NCBI GenBank assembly: GCA_029168955.1
Contig: JAPDOI010001322.1
Coordinates: 119,501 to 183,500, forward strand
DNA from: Aplectana chamaeleonis
Lineage: Eukaryota; Nematoda; Chromadorea; Rhabditida; Cosmocercidae
Reading direction: 5' to 3'
Length of the DNA: 64,000 bases
Position numbers and translations under genes: made by a program. Shown here in pieces: positions 10,690 through 22,392 of this stretch; positions within the stretch are counted from its first letter, which is position 1; every line of letters starts with the position of its first letter. A model generated the notes under the pieces. That model was not told the origin of the DNA. It worked only from the letters and a program-made list of their open reading frames with translations, and ran no database searches.

Positions 10690-11690
10690 TGTTTCAAATA
10701 TTGCTCTATCGCTGATCTTTCCTCCTATAAATCAATGGAATCGCCTTCACTCTATCCTCCTTTATACCCTTCACAGACCCCTATTCACTCGCTATTCATA
10801 ACTGAAAACAGAAATTTCGTAAAAAAACCCACTTTTTCAAATTCAGATGTTTCAAACCTTGATATTTTGGTTTATAAAGAAATTCCAAATTGACTCTCAC
10901 ATAATCCTAATATAAGCAACTACTGGTGTTGCACATAACATGAAGATACAATGAACCGACAATTTTTATAATTCCACTTATATGTATGGGAACATTAATG
11001 TTTCGTCACTCCTTGTACGACTCGCAGATACATTCACCTATGGTTCGGCAGAGAGTTCATGCAGATTTTGAATGAAAACGTAGGAAAGGGTGAGGTCTTC
11101 ATTGTTGAGAGTGGCTATAATGCAGTCAACGTGATATTATGGCAGTGACCACGGCTCTCGAACCGAACCTAAAACCGGTCAAATATAATTAGAAAATGGC
11201 AATTCTTTCATTGTCCGTACTTGTTGTGTATTCTCATACACATGAACATTACATACGTCGTAGCGTAATTTATTAGTCGTCCAAAGACCTACTTGGCTTA
11301 TCCTTTCGATGGGGTCCATGTATTGTTTTTTTTTCGCACTTAAGTCGAAGCTGCGGTCGTTACAACAGGGTTGACCTCTGAGTTGCATTGCAAGCGTAGC
11401 TATGGGGCTATTCATACTTCCAACCTCTTGCTCTGCCAGAGCGGCCCGCTCGGAAAAAGAGGTGAGTTTGAATGAAAACACGACATCCCACTCCTCCCGC
11501 TTCCCCAGTGAAGTATGAATTCTCTAGGGACACCGCTCCGGCGGGGCAGGAGTGAGCGAAATTAAGTAGCTTACGGGGATTCTCTTGTTACATAGCGGAA
11601 ACTGAGCGTCCCTTGTCCGAAACTAAAGTTCAAAAAGCACTAATCGGAAATTCAGCTCTTTCGCTTTTTGTTCAACGCCGCCTGCTTGCT
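10690..11690. other. no recognised gene
   Basis: The longest frame, 11481-11179 on the minus strand (100 codons), has no recognisable motif and no splice context that I could chain. No repeat boundary was found. Confidence 0.35.
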
Positions 11691-11693
11691 AAA

Positions 11694-11975
11694 GTGTGCC
11701 CGAATGAGAATGGCGGCCCACGCGGCCGGTGTGCTTGGCAGGCGGCCGTCGCATGTGCCGCCCTCGGACGAGTGTTGGATTTCAACAACGACCGTCACCT
11801 CTCTCCCCGTCTAAAGAGCTGATTGATCGGCGCAGTGCTTGCTGCCAGCCGGTGCCGGCCCGTTCGTAGTCGATGGCGGTGGCGACTTTTCGCATGCTCG
11901 TCCGAGAGCGGCGAACGCGACGGCCGCCTGCCAAGCACGCCGGCCGCATGGGCAGCCATTCTCATTCGGACGCAC
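11694..11975. mobile_element. GC-rich foldback element
   Basis: The arm 11694-11772 is the inverted copy of 11897-11975; both contain CCGAATGAGAATGGC, GCTTGGCAGGCGGCCGTCGC and CTCGGACGAG in mirrored order, with a few mismatches. About 124 bases separate the arms. The 89-, 80- and 108-codon frames over this block arise from its GC richness. It is a likely MITE or foldback element that would form a long hairpin when single-stranded. Confidence 0.65.
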
Positions 11976-12312
11976 CTTACCTATCTCAGGTTTTTTTTGC
12001 TCCACTGGAATTCTAACCCCTCGGCGAAAATCACAGACCATCTCTCCTACGTTTTTTCTCACCTTGAGTATTTGCGACTGACGAAAATTTAACGTGATGT
12101 AACTAAAGAACAAAAGAGAAAACAGGAAAACAAACAATCAACCTCAAACGGAATATTCAAAGCAAAGATACCATAAACCAATGAAACGAGAACACCGATG
12201 GATCAGTCCGAAGAATAGCACAGGGAAACGAGCATCCAGCACTACGGAGGCTCACTTCGCTGCTCCCCGGAAGCCAGTTTCACGTTCACTATGTTCTTAT
12301 AAGCGCCGAAGT

Positions 12313-12867
12313 TCATAAGAATAGTATCGTCCCTACTGAGATCTTCGAATACCGGAACAATTCTATTAGTGAAGAAGCAGCGCCGACACTCAAGATTTTA
12401 CACGGTACGGTGGAATTTAATCGGACCCCTCGGGTTACCGAATCTATCGTTTTCACGAAATCCCCAGGCCTAAGACCAAACTTGCCATTGAAAAGGATAT
12501 GATGGAACAGAAACAAATCAATTTTCTCTCTTCTGAAAGCCAAAGGCTCAAGGCCAAAGAGTGCATTTCTGTCAGCAGCGGAGGGCAATTGCCCATAAAT
12601 GAAGCCATGCTGTCTGATAAGAACTCTTCTAGTAAAACTGTTCTGTATCTTTTCCAATCTATCAATGTTCTTGAGTTTGGCGGGGTTGAATACCGGGGTA
12701 CCGTACTCGAGTAGAGGCCTTACATACGTGGTGTAAGCTCTGATAAGCACAGAGGGATTGCAAGTTGACAAACACCTGAAAATATTGTTCATAGCAAAAG
12801 TTGCTTTATTCGAAATAGGTTCACAGTGCTTATCAAAACTCAGACTTGTAGTAATAGTGAACCCCAA
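12313..12867 (-). pseudogene. LINE RT C-terminal extension
   Basis: The frame contains SISNKATFAMNNIFRCLST-like sequence followed by AYTTYVRPLLEYGTPVF and IDRLEKIQNSFTRRVL, a block regularly found after the RT palm and thumb in CR1-like elements (TYVRPLLEY, VWNP, IExVQxxFTxR). It lies about 100 bases after the RT core frame and needs a frame change to join it. It ends near 12313 with a degraded tail. Confidence 0.75.
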
Positions 12868-12965
12868 ATCAGTTATTTGGTCAACTTCTTGGATCTGACA
12901 GCCACTGGCAGTATATTTACTGTTAGCATTGCTATTACCTCAGTGGAGAACCTTCGATTTTTCTT

Positions 12966-13644
12966 TTACCAACGGGAGACTCCAATCACGTGACCAAGTA
13001 CTAACAATGTCAATAGACTGTTGTAGCAGGATACAGTTCTCCGGTTGGGAAACGTTTGATATATCTTGATATCATCCTCGAATGCACTGAAACCGGTGCC
13101 ACAGGAAGTGACAAGACCGGCGATTTCGTGAGTGTATATGTTGAAAAGTATGGTCGACAATACCCCGCCTTGTGGTACACCACTCAGGACTGGCCTTTTA
13201 GTCGAGTGAGAAGAGTCAACACAGACCGAGAACGTCCTGTCAGTTAGGAACGAACGTACCCATGAAACTATTCGCGGATGCATACCAACCATTGAGAGTT
13301 TTTGCAACAATTTGTCATGAGGAACCTTATCAAAAGCCTTAGCAAAATCAAAATACACAACATCAACACTATTCCCAACATCTATGAAAGCCGTCCACTT
13401 GTTTAGCGCTTCTATGGATGCCGTCACAGTGGGCTTCCCTCCCTGGAAACCATGTTGGAAGGGAGAGATAACCTGATTTGCTTCCAAGTGACAAACGATT
13501 CTCTTCTTCAGAATTTTTTTTTTCAAACAGCCGTGAGAAAATAGATGTTATACTGATTGGCCTGAAATGAGCAGGGTCTGTGAAAGGGTTTTTCTGGAAT
13601 GGGAGTGACAAATGATTGCCTCCATTTGATGGGGACTTCATCAT
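12966..13644 (-). pseudogene. LINE reverse transcriptase core
   Basis: Overlapping frames 13644-13369 and 13526-12966 together give the RT: RPISITSIFSRLFEK (fingers), QHGFQGGKPTVTASI, YFDFAKAFDKVPHDKLL (motif A with catalytic aspartate), SGVPQGGVLSTILFNIYTHE (motif B) and FSAFEDDIKIY, the FxDD catalytic box with both aspartates kept. Frame changes near 13530 and 13000 break the protein. The upstream frame 13918-13523 carries the linker and PIPEKP stretch. Confidence 0.82.
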
Positions 13645-14127
13645 ACATGAAGCTCAGATTCAAAATATACTCCAGGGAACCTGCAATATCAAGAGCGATT
13701 CGCCTGACAAAGCTGAGTGGTATGGCTTCAGGAGTGATAGAGTTGGATGAAGGCCAGGCAAGATGTTCCTTGATATTTTCATCTTTGTAAAACCAACATG
13801 AATCAGAAATAACATCGAAGGACTTGGAGACAGGTAGACTGTCCATAGAGAAGACGTCAGAAAACGAATTTTGAAATACGTCCGCCAACAACTCAGCTCT
13901 ATCACTAGCATTCCTCACCAGTGCGCCATTGGGGTTTTTGAGAACTCACACCTGGTTTTTCCCGGAGTTTAGAGTTGAATGAATCCGAAGAAGGAATGTT
14001 TATCATTTGACTCGACAGCTTTTTTCTCAGTATAATTATTATACTTCTTCAATTTATTAGCAAAACGTTCACTAACTTTTTTGAAGCGTTCCCAGAATTC
14101 AGCACAGTCCTGAGTTTTAGCCAAATG

Positions 14128-15041
14128 CTACGCCTCCGATTTCAACCGCTCAAGGTTAGTTAAATGCGGTGGGAGTCTTCGTTTATTACGGTAACACGGG
14201 TCGAGGGGAACGAAAGTATCAATGCAATGCTGGATGATAGAAAGAAAAAGCTCGTACTTCTCGTCCACACTGACAACAGTGCCCAAGGAACCGAACCAGT
14301 CTACATGAAGTAAATGGTTGCGATTAGCATCGAGATTTGCTTTCCTAAAATTCCTTCTATACACAACGGGAGCATTACACCTCGGAAGGTTAAGTGCAAA
14401 ATCAGCGGTAGAGTGATCACTGGACTCCAACGGCGGAGAAATGCTTACTGAGTTGACCATACAGTTATCATTACACAGAACTAGGTCAAGAACATGACCA
14501 CCACGGGTCGACGCCCTAAAAATTGCTCAAGGCCATGAGTAGAGCACACAGTTAAAAAAACTTCTTGAGATGGAACTCACATTGGCAAAAGCAGATGGTT
14601 CATTCCAATTGATATCCGGGAGGTTAAAACCGCCTGTGATGATAGAAGGCCAGCTACAAGAAATAAGGTCGTCGATAGTACTGAACAGTTGCTCAGACAA
14701 ATTCGAAGTACAAGATGGTGTCCTGTACACAACCAGAAACCGTATGGGTTTCAAGTCGATTTCAAAATCCGTGCAAAGGATTTCATATGCATCAGGGACA
14801 GAATCCTGGAACACAAGAACTGGACAAAAAGTTTCCTAGCCAGAAAAAGAACTCTTCCACCCTTTTTGCGAAGACGGTCTAACCTCAGAACTTCGTAGTG
14901 CGAGCACCAGTCACTCAGTAGAGAAACCGACCCAACCCCACTGTTCAACCATGTTTCAGTTAAAGAGATAATGTCCGTGTCGAATTTTCGAAGCAAGCAT
15001 TTCACCGCGTCAACGTTCTTTAACAGTGAGCGAGTATTAGT
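14128..15041 (-). pseudogene. LINE APE-type endonuclease
   Basis: Three frames in series (15005-14751, 14814-14527, 14460-14128) give the nuclease blocks in order: NTRSLLKNVDAVKCLLR, DIISLTETWLN (catalytic glutamate), RFLVVYRTPSC, GGFNLPDINW (the normal GDFN aspartate is replaced by glycine), and SSDHSTADFAL (catalytic SDH). This is the EEP/APE fold used by CR1-like LINEs for target nicking. Frameshifts separate the blocks. The start of the domain is fused at 15041 to the inverted terminus of the 5-kb insertion. Confidence 0.8.
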
Positions 15042-17786
15042 CTCTCATAAACTCGGGGGGTGAATAACAGGTGAGCGTGGCCTGTTTTGGCACTTTTTCT
15101 GTCGGGGGACCACTTTCCACCTTAGAAAGTAAACGCCGCGCTCGGCGAAACGCATGATTTTTGTGAGGGTATTGGGTAGTAAACTGTACTCCCTTAGGGA
15201 ATACTTGGGGAGTGAAAAAAGGGTTACTCCCTTAGGGAATCTTGGGGAGTAATTTGAAAATCGCGCTTTACTGGAAAGGAATGCGCATTTTCGATTTTTT
15301 TTCTCCCGTTCGAGTATCCTTCAAGATTTTCAAGCTGTAGGCACGGATAAGCGCGGACTGCTCAGTAAAACACCGATGCGACTACACTTCTGCGTCGACT
15401 GTTTTTTTTGAATAATTTTTATTGGCGAATGAAACGTAGATTGAGTCTGAAAATCTAATTTTGTTACTCTTAGCAGTTGAAGCGTCTATCTAGCGTCACG
15501 CAACTGAGGCTAGCTCCATGAAAAACTGTTTTATTCCTGTCGGAAACACGAAAAACCAGATGTTTTTTCACGAGCCTTCATGATAGCCACACAGCAGGTT
15601 TAGAGATAAAACGCTCCGAGTAGACATATTCGCTAAATGTAATTACATGAATGGTGTAATAAATGATTATTTGAATGAATATTCGCAGTTGTAAATAGTG
15701 CGCGCTTAAGACAAAATTTATTATTGTTTCATGTTTTTGTGCAGGTTTGCCTTTCTAGTGAACGAAAATGCCGAAAGGGCCCCTGAAAAACCTCCATTTG
15801 TATAGAAAGACGAGTTGGAATGCACTATAAAAGTGGATTTGAAGTTTGCGCCACGGTCGGGTTTGAAGCTTCTCTGAGTTTGAGGACCTGGTAACCGTCA
15901 ATTTTGAATTGTTCCTGCATGTTGAACTTTCCATTTCGTTTGACGATGGCATCAAGAATCTATGAGAACTTCTTAATGATTGACTCGACATTTATTTATT
16001 AGATGGCGCGTTTTCAGAGCAAGTTTTGTGGGTGATGTCAGCTATCCCAAATTCTTTAATTGTTCACGAAAAAATTGTAATGGTTTCCCGTGCGCACGAC
16101 GCCTATTGGACATCCAAAGAATCATCAACTAGTAAACATCAGAACTCCAATTTTACCTAAATGGTGTAATTCATTAATATCTGAATGAATATTTGCCGTA
16201 ACTATGAACCTACACTGCCTGACGGACGAGAAAGCGCGCTCTATGGGGAGGGCGCGGCGCAGCCGCGCCGCCCCTAACGCAAGACGCCGGCCGTCGAAAA
16301 CCATTATCGATTGGGTGCAGTGAATGTTTCTGTTCCTTTCCTGTTCCCTTTGTTTCTGTTTCTGTTGATTTTCACTTTCAGTGGTTTCCCCCTGTAGCAG
16401 ACCAAAAATTGCACTGAAGTTGAACAAAACCTCATTTTAGAGAAAGTTCAAAGAGCGTTTGCAGGAATCAAGCCAGTTTTTGTTTTGCTCTAACTTGAAG
16501 CTTGAGTTTTACGCTTCTACGCTGGCAAGCTTGTCAGCAGCAAAAATTACTATTGCGGATAAAGCCCCAATAGCATTACTCCTTCACCTATCATGAAGGG
16601 GGAATCCGGCTCCAAAGTACTCCTATCAATCAATGACGGGGGAGAAGAACGTAAACGCCAACCGAACAGGGACTTCAAGCGGTAATCAGTTCTATTTTGG
16701 TAGCTCGCTCAACTTTGGCGCAAATTTAACTACCACTTCATGAAACTAGAGTGCTTCAGCTGCCTGAAACCAATATTTTGTAGATGGTACCCGTTTACCG
16801 ACGTTTACTCAAGGTATTAAACACAGGGTATACAAAGAGGGAAAGTTTTTATCATGTTTTCGCCACAAATTATCAAGTTTTGATAGAAGTTCCACAAAGT
16901 CTCCAGTTAAGATAGGCGTCGAAAAATATACAATGTACCGTATTTCCTGACTCTATGACATTGCTCACCTGCGTGCGTACGCGTCACGGTTCGGTGAGTG
17001 TCGCGCGCGCTTCGAACGCGGAAAAGCCGCCATCGTATGGAAGAGTCATCTGCACCAGAAACGGCAGAACGGTTATCGTTAGTGGCATAAAATGTGTACA
17101 GCAATTCAAATAATGCTCCAAAACATGCTTATTTACTTGATTTCACTTGAATGCTGAGATGTCGCGTCGCCGCCCTTCCCGCCGCTCGCGACACTCAACG
17201 GCCGCGACGCAGAACGCACGGGTGAGCAGTGGCCTCTCCCCGTATTTATTTCCTTTAGTTGAGCACAAGGGTGCGCTAGTTTTTTACTTCCCTTATCCGG
17301 TATGGCTCGATTTGCATCATTTTGGAATGCGGATAAGCTCAATTGACGCCGCGGTGGAAAGTTATCAATGTTATCAGTGGTCAACAGTCAACAATAACAG
17401 ATAGTCAAATGAATTTACATCATTCCGTATGCGTCAACTCCCTAAATGTCGTTGATGATGGGCAAATGAAAGTGTGGGAAGACGTCTTAGGCCCGAAAGC
17501 TTATTCTTTTGCCTTACTTCTCAACGAGTGGTGAGAGGGCTTCCAGAATTACGGCTCAAAATTGACTGCATCGGTTGAGGATCGCGAGAATTTCCACTTC
17601 TTAGAGCCGACAACGGCTCTAAGATTTGAGAAATTTCACATATTTTTTCCGAAGGTTCCCTTTTTGACTTCAATTTTGCTGAACGATTCCCATTTTGGAA
17701 TGATGAAACATCTAACAGATGATATCGTCGTATGAGTACAACTTTTAAAACTTGTCACCCAAAACATAAAATAATACCACTCATTG

Positions 17787-18065
17787 CCGCATTTTGTGCA
17801 ACATGTGAGAATTCAATATTATTGATCATTAATATTTGATCTTGCATGATGAGAAGAATTTCCCAAACAAGTGATTTGGAGCCATCAACAATCAAAAATC
17901 ATTGCGGTATTTTGTGCAGCAGGCTAAAAAATCAATACTATTGATTGGTATTTATCGATAATGACTGATGAGCAAAATTCCCCAGCCAAAAAAACCAATC
18001 CCACCAGCAATCACCATTCCCTTTGTGCAAAAAGCGCGAAAATCGATAATATTGATTATCGATCG
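17787..18065 (+). repeat. degenerate tandem repeat, about 115-bp unit
   Basis: Units start near 17787, 17902 and 18018. Each begins with a TTTTGTGCA or CTTTGTGCA motif, followed by ATCAATATTATTGAT-type palindromes, and two of the units then have a stretch with TTCCCCAA or TTCCCAAA and CAGCAATCA. The last unit holds ATCGATAAT-ATTG-ATTATCGAT, a 9-bp stem with a 4-nt loop at 18042-18063. It lies inside the 5-kb element. Confidence 0.5.
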
Positions 18066-18875
18066 ATGACGTGTCATCAGTACGGATTCGGACAGGTTAA
18101 GTACTTATCTCCGATGACCTGTGTTGATTGGCTGCAGATTCATCCACTTACCCCGGTCTCCACAGCCGTAGCAGAAAATAGCAGTTTTCGTGTTCCACGG
18201 CTAATTTAGTATGTAAACCCACGATTTTGAGGTACCCTTCAAAGTTAAGATATCAAGTTCAAATTGGAACAGGAGCGACCTGCATCCATTTAAAGCCTCC
18301 TGTCCAAAAATGAGCTCCCTAGCACAATTTTAAGTGTACCAACAAGATCGTGTACGCCGTCTGAAAAAAAGGAGATTAACAACAAAAACTCGCGGTATTT
18401 CAATTTTTACTCGAAAACCAGTGAACCACATCCAAACTATTTTTGGGTGGTATACCCAACCTTTTGCGCTCTTTTCAATGCAATTTAACTCTTATTTCTA
18501 CGTTCGCTCTGAACTGAGATTTCGAAAAAGGGGTTGCGCGCGGGGCCTATTCAAAACCAAATCTGGCGCGCGCTTCGCGCGCACCACAATACTATACGGT
18601 TTTCTGCGCGCACGACGCCTTCAAGGTTTTCTGTCGAAAAAGCGTTGCTTAAAACGATGCGTTTCAGAAGCGAAAGTCTATGGACACCGAATCCGCCATT
18701 GAAGCCTGATATATGCAGTAGAGTAGCGGTGACAAATCGACAGACATTGCATATTTGCGGATACTGCTTTCACACTTTCCTCGGCCTAGGCTTAGCGCAG
18801 CGTTTTACACATGCACAAGCTGTTTCACAGTTTGCACAAGTTTTACATGTGCAGTTTTTGAATATGGGTTCTTTT

Positions 18876-19325
18876 AGTTCATGGTAATTTTTAAATAGAA
18901 CTATACCTTTGAAATATAGCTATTACTATGACAAATCCGTAGCACATATTCCTCATTAGCTCTTCTGAATCGTTGTATGAACTTGTGAGAAAATGATCTC
19001 TAGCAGAATTTTTCTAGAAATGGTTTCAAAATAAAATCATACAATTTTACATCTATTATGTACTATGTACCTCTCTTCGACGTTCTTCGACGATAACGAA
19101 AAAGAGCGACATTGCTTCTGTGGCATATGATTCTTCTGGGCGAAAACTTAAAAATATGCTCCAATCCGATTAATCTCCGATCTTTAGAAAAACTCTAATA
19201 GAGTTTATTTTCTCACAAGTTCATACAACGATTCAGAAGAGCTAATGAGGAATATGTGCTACGGATTCGTCATATTAATAGCTATATTTCAAAGGTATAG
19301 TTCTATTTAAAGATTACCATGAACT
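18876..19325. mobile_element. MITE with arms of about 125 bp
   Basis: The left arm 18876-19002 begins AGTTCATGGTAATTTTTAAA and is mirrored by the right arm 19200-19325, which ends in TTTAAAGATTACCATGAACT. Both arms contain ATTCCTCATTAGCTCTTCTG and CTTGTGAGAAAAT in opposite orientation with few mismatches. The 200-bp interior is AT-rich and non-coding. No target duplication was identified. It lies inside the 5-kb element, so it was inserted later or travels with it. Confidence 0.72.
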
Positions 19326-19610
19326 GCCGAGGAATGTGTAAACGCATGTTAGGATCTGTGTTATAAATCTAGGATCTGTGCCATGTAGAATATGTGTTAT
19401 GTATGAATTTAGAATCTGTGTGCCATGAATCTGTAATATTTCGTTACTGTTGAGTTCAATGATTGAAATTACGAGTATTTCATTAAATTGGAGCATTAAA
19501 GAGAATTGGAGTTTGAATTGGAGACAAATAAAGTTGAATCTCAAGTTTTTCCTTGTGCGTTCTGTCCCATATATATGATTCGAGCAATCAGAGGTACGAG
19601 GTTTATGGGG

Positions 19611-19737
19611 TCGTTTATAGTACCGCCGCTGAGCGGCGCGGCGAATGCTATCTCACGGTATTGATCACCCGACGCCGCACGATCAATATTATAGGATTGT
19701 ATTTCGCCGGGCCGCTTGGCGGCGGAACTATAAACGA
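19611..19737. mobile_element. 127-bp GC-rich MITE
   Basis: Terminal repeats of 34 bases, TCGTTTATAGTACCGCCGC at the left and the complement of TCGTTTATAGTTCCGCCGC at the right, differ at about four positions. Only some 60 bases separate them. The overlapping 63- and 66-codon frames are products of this palindrome. No protein is present. Confidence 0.7.
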
Positions 19738-20030
19738 TCACTAGCAGTCATACGGATTCACTGGGGTACTGTAGGGGTACTGTAGAAGGGTAGAAAGCGG
19801 TATCCATAACCGAGAACAGCACCGCAGTGGTCTGAGGGGCACTGATTTTACTCCCCAATACCCCACGATAGGCACCCTCTGATTCCCCAAGTACTATTCA
19901 AAATCAACCCACGCCCTCACAACAGGCACCTTAGGAGGGTACGACTCCGCCCATTTTGGGGGATGGATAGCAGCTGTCGGTGCTATCCAAAGATGTTTGG
20001 GAGCCTATTCACCCCCCGAGTTTATGAGAG

Positions 20031-20430
20031 GTGGCAATACATGTAAGGCGGCACAAATTTATCCGGGGAGAGTTTAGCAGTTTCCCGAGCTCGTAGGGGC
20101 TGGGTCACCCTAGGAAGATGCAGGAGGATCAGTTACAATGTTCGAGGTGCTGGCCTAAATTACATTCACAGGAGCAACGATATTCCCGGAACTAGAGTTG
20201 GGAAGCTGCCGTTGGGCCCTGACCCTGTCCTTTCCTCCTTTGAGAGTAATTGAGTATTGAGTAAGAAACACAAACTGCAATATAAGAACGATCGAGAAAA
20301 ATATGGCAGTCGGCAGAATATATTCTTTTTCTTCCCCTACGAACTCCCGTGGCGACCGGGTAGAATATAGTTGCGAGCCGTTCAGAAATAAACGAAACGT
20401 GAACACCTGCTATCAACAAAAAAGCTTTCA
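20031..20430 (-). mobile_element. 5' continuation of the CR1-like LINE
   Basis: Starting at 20031 the minus strand reads toward the endonuclease block at 15041. A frame through CGGATAAATTTGTGCCGCC ends in TCIAT, which joins NTRSLLKNV if the 5-kb element and one GT are removed. Further upstream (20431-20192) a frame is open but carries no motif that I recognise. It is probably the region before the endonuclease. The 5' limit is uncertain. Confidence 0.5.
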
Positions 20431-20439
20431 AAAATCACT

Positions 20440-21240
20440 AAAGGAACGAACGACAACAAAACCACACGTGCCGTTCGGCTGCGCTCCGGTCGATTGATTT
20501 TTCTGCGAAGGCGCTCCACAGACATTTCACACAGATTCGAAACTCTTCCAAGTTAGCGGTCTCTAACGAGACTCGTCCAAGAGCTCGTCCACAAGAAAGT
20601 GGATGAAACTAGTAATTTAACACGGGCTTTCGACGTTATGAGCAGCCGCAGTAGATGGCTATACTGAGGAGAACTCGAAGACGAAAATTATCGCGAACAG
20701 TGCCTTTATCGTGGGCGCCGCGTGTGCATTTCAATGCCGGCGTGTTCACATCGTTAGCCAATCAGTGATTTACACTGTAACCAGGCAGTGACAGCCGGTA
20801 GCTGCCACCTTCCGAGGGGATTGCTACTGGCCCTGGTACAGGAAAAAGGGGTGTCGGCAATCTCCTGGACGGAAGTGCTCACAATTTTGGGTTACAAGTT
20901 TTCTTCTTTTTCTGCCGAACGCCACTTACGGTTTCTTTTTATCGGATTTCGCCGAAATCCATTCCAGATTTCTCAAAATCGTTTGGCGATGGGGTCCACT
21001 CTTTTCAGTGCGACACGAGGGCAATCTCCGGAGCTTAGGCTCCATCCACAGCAGACGTCCCAGAGTCGAGTGAGGCGGGAGGTTTGCATCTTTAACCTTT
21101 GTTGTTTATCTGACACCCCAGCGACCACTGCGGCCGGCCTGTCGCTGACGGTGGAGGCATAGAGGCTGTAGCGGCTGTCACTAAAATTATCAATACCATT
21201 GTTAACCCCTTGCCGTCCTCGGAAACGTTGCATGCCCAGC
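20440..21240. other. no recognised gene
   Basis: The longest frame, 20788-21162 plus (124 codons), has no motif. Near 20650-20710 a stretch with ATTATCGCGAACAGTGCCTT resembles the tail of the repeat near 24640 (TTTATCGTGAACGCTGCCTT), so part of this is probably old repeat DNA. Confidence 0.35.
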
Positions 21241-21244
21241 GGTA

Positions 21245-21286
21245 GAGCGTCATGCGCCAGCGTTACAGCGCTGGCGCATGACGCTC
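21245..21286. other. perfect 18-bp stem hairpin
   Basis: GAGCGTCATGCGCCAGCG, a TTACAG loop, then the exact reverse complement CGCTGGCGCATGACGCTC. The stem is GC-rich and without mismatch. It may be the remnant of a short palindromic element or an RNA hairpin; the absence of any terminator context in a nematode leaves the role open. Confidence 0.75.
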
Positions 21287-21289
21287 GGA

Positions 21290-22390
21290 CGCCTTGACGC
21301 TAGCCGCCTGTCGTTTTCTGTGAGAGGATCCTTACACTCAACCTCAGCTATTCATAGTGGAACAATCATTTTCATGGAACTAGTAATGCAGACACAGAAA
21401 TAGTTGGCAGCTCGAACGAGTGTTGGATCGAAGTCATATGATCACACGCCTACGTTCAGTTTTCACTCGATTCTTTGGAAAAATAATTTGGGACGAATTC
21501 AAGGAAAATTCAGATCGGGGTGCAACTACAGTCTTTTCGCCTCTAATCATTCTACATATCTGCGACTTCCAAGTCGAAGCATTTGTTGGATCCCACACAT
21601 GGAGACTGCCTCTTCGACCAGCAATGAGTGGGACAGTTCTTATCTAATGATTTTTTGCAAAAGCAAAAAATGCTTCACGGCAGCCGCACCTATATAGCGT
21701 GTCCTTTCATCCCAAACAAAGATTATTGGGACCATTCCTTGTTCATCAGTATTTGCTCTTCAATCCTACAGAGCGACATCATGCTGTATGTAGTTCTGTT
21801 GATGATTCGATGTTTGGAAGCGGTGGTGGAAATATTATAAACACTGATAAAAAGTATGAAACATTATTGTGCTGCAGTTGTGATCGTGTATCTCTGGATG
21901 GGGGGGGGGCTCGAAGCTGCAATAATAGCTTCGTTATAAAAGTTTAGCGATTGTGATTGAGAGAACGCAATGATTGAAATGGAGAAAAAACTGTTGAGTT
22001 TCCAAGATAGCGAGTTAATTGCTGCATCACGGCCTCCCAAGGGATAGGACACAAACCACATCCATGTCTCTTCCAGGCGATGGATTAGTAAAAACAATTT
22101 TTTGATTGCCAGAAAGACAGATGTTGGTTGATACAATGTAAATGTAAGGGATCCTCTTCTACATATGTTGACTGTGCAGAAACATGGTACCGCGACTAGC
22201 ACAGCCCTGACTGTCGCATCAGCTGCGGGGAGAAGCCATTCCGTTCTGCTTTGGAAAACATTAGACATTCAATTGTGTTATACAAATTAAACAGCTAATT
22301 GAAGTAATTATCTAATAGATCATATCGTGAAGCGGTTCAGGCTTATAATTTGATGGAGGTTATGGTATGAAAACCGTTAAAATATTAGTG
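21290..22390. other. no recognised gene
   Basis: Overlapping short frames of 70-134 codons exist (21404-21697 plus, 22268-21864 minus), but none shows a motif, signal peptide or splice chain that I can support. A run of nine G occurs near 21901. Confidence 0.35.
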
Positions 22391-22392
22391 GC

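Larger units (their letters stand above)
12250..15041 (-). mobile_element. CR1/Jockey-like LINE, 3' part (endonuclease and RT), decayed
   Basis: In minus-strand order: an APE-type endonuclease (DIISLTETWLN, VVYRTPSC, FNLPDINW, SSDHSTADFAL), a linker, the reverse transcriptase (RPISITSIFSRLFEK, FDFAKAFDKVPHDKLL, SGVPQGGVLS, AFEDDIKIY), and a C-terminal RT extension (YVRPLLEYGTPVFNP). The layout fits the CR1/Jockey group rather than RTE. Several frameshifts and one endonuclease substitution (GGFN for GDFN) show decay. The element is cut at 15041 by a 5-kb insertion and continues at 20031. The 3' end is not sharply defined. Confidence 0.85.
15042..20030. mobile_element. 5-kb inverted-repeat element inserted in the CR1-like LINE
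   Basis: The first 25 bases (starting CTCTCATAAACTCGGGGGG) are the exact reverse complement of the last 25 (20006-20030). Removing the element joins the LINE endonuclease frame at 15041 to 20031 and gives a plausible continuous start of the domain. A GT dinucleotide sits on each flank (15040-15041 and 20031-20032), possibly a 2-bp target duplication. Further similarity between the ends is suggested by ACTCCCCAA-type motifs at 15190-15250 and 19850-19890. No transposase was recognised; the interior holds tandem repeats and two smaller palindromic elements. The superfamily is unknown. Confidence 0.7.

Noticed and set aside
11811..12137. Overlapping frames of 80-108 codons on both strands
   Set aside because: They lie over the arms of a GC-rich foldback element and are mirror images of one another.
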